Below are positions 63,951 to 64,000 of a stretch of 64,000 nt of DNA, piece by piece. Position 1 is the first letter of the stretch, and each line of letters begins with the position of its first letter. This DNA is from Solitalea longa (lineage in GTDB: Bacteria > Bacteroidota > Bacteroidia > Sphingobacteriales > Sphingobacteriaceae), in assembly GCF_002920915.1 (NCBI RefSeq), contig NZ_PQVF01000002.1, positions 370,313 through 434,312 on the forward strand, in the 5' to 3' direction. The notes beneath the pieces were generated by a model. The model made no database searches. It had not been told where the DNA came from and saw only the letters and a list, made by a program, of their open reading frames with translations. The position numbers and the translations under genes are program-made.

Positions 63951-64000
63951 TCGGCACCGACCTACTCTCCCACCTGTTACGGCAGTACCATCGGCTCTGG
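63951..64000 (-). rRNA. rrf: 5S ribosomal RNA, 3' end (truncated by window edge)
   Basis: The minus strand reads GATGGTACTGCCGTAACAGG, then TGGGAGAGTAGG, then TCGGTGCCGA, the conserved 3' half of bacterial 5S rRNA. The 3' boundary is set near 63951 by the CGGTGCCGA end and the terminator 9 nt beyond. The rest, and presumably 23S and 16S, lie past the right edge. Confidence 0.9.

Overview
The window is from a low-GC Bacteroidota genome, most likely a member of the Sphingobacteriaceae or a close relative. The evidence is four features together: SusC/SusD outer-membrane uptake pairs, an ECF sigma/FecR pair, DUF4843 and PKD-like lipoproteins, and promoters with the Bacteroidota -7 box TAnnTTTG. 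The right edge cuts into a 5S rRNA gene, so an rRNA operon lies beyond it on the minus strand. No CRISPR array, tRNA, insertion sequence or phage gene was seen.

Layout. 1-1190: a truncated beta-barrel fragment and a VOC-fold protein. 1.3-13.6 kb (minus): uptake locus 1, in transcription order ECF sigma, FecR, an M60-like metallopeptidase, a broken fecR 3' end, SusC with an STN domain, SusD, DUF4843 protein, PKD-like lipoprotein, and a TlpA-type thioredoxin lipid/envelope protein. 13.9-17.7 kb (plus): a small hypothetical ORF and two tandem membrane-anchored TPR-HTH regulators. 18.0-27.3 kb: two convergent operons that look like one exopolysaccharide system. The plus operon has a CheY-like receiver, a HEAT-repeat protein and a family-2 glycosyltransferase fused to an LtaS-like phosphoglycerol transferase. 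The minus operon has a hybrid histidine kinase and a TPR/YaiO-type outer-membrane barrel. 27.5-29.0 kb: a decayed TPR-HTH gene and an AraC regulator. 29.3-57.3 kb (minus): an acyltransferase, a GH3 glycosidase, an EEP-fold phosphohydrolase, four TlpA-like proteins, two DUF5117-type zinc metalloproteases, and a SusC-SusD-SusC-SusD-DUF4843-PKD block (uptake locus 2). 57.7-62.8 kb: two more TPR-HTH regulators and a DUF6377-type regulator. 63.2 kb: an Lrp/AsnC regulator, an intergenic inverted repeat and the 5S end.

How it fits together. Both uptake loci combine SusCD with DUF4843, a PKD-like lipoprotein, a metallopeptidase and a TlpA-like thiol protein. That set fits capture of proteins or glycoproteins better than capture of plain glycans (inference). 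Locus 1 has its own sigma/anti-sigma switch. Locus 2 lies divergent from a TPR-HTH regulator.

The most striking signal is a three-part direct repeat of about TGTAGTRRT at relative positions 0, 33 and 44. The same spacing occurs upstream of locus 2 susC, upstream of the exopolysaccharide operon, and upstream of the AraC gene. Each copy lies beside an intact or decayed TPR-HTH gene. I infer it is the operator of this regulator family. Second is the glycosyltransferase/phosphoglycerol-transferase fusion with its receiver, HEAT, YaiO and kinase partners. Three paralogs have visibly lost key residues: a thioredoxin without CxxC, a metalloprotease without HExxH, and the TPR-HTH remnant.
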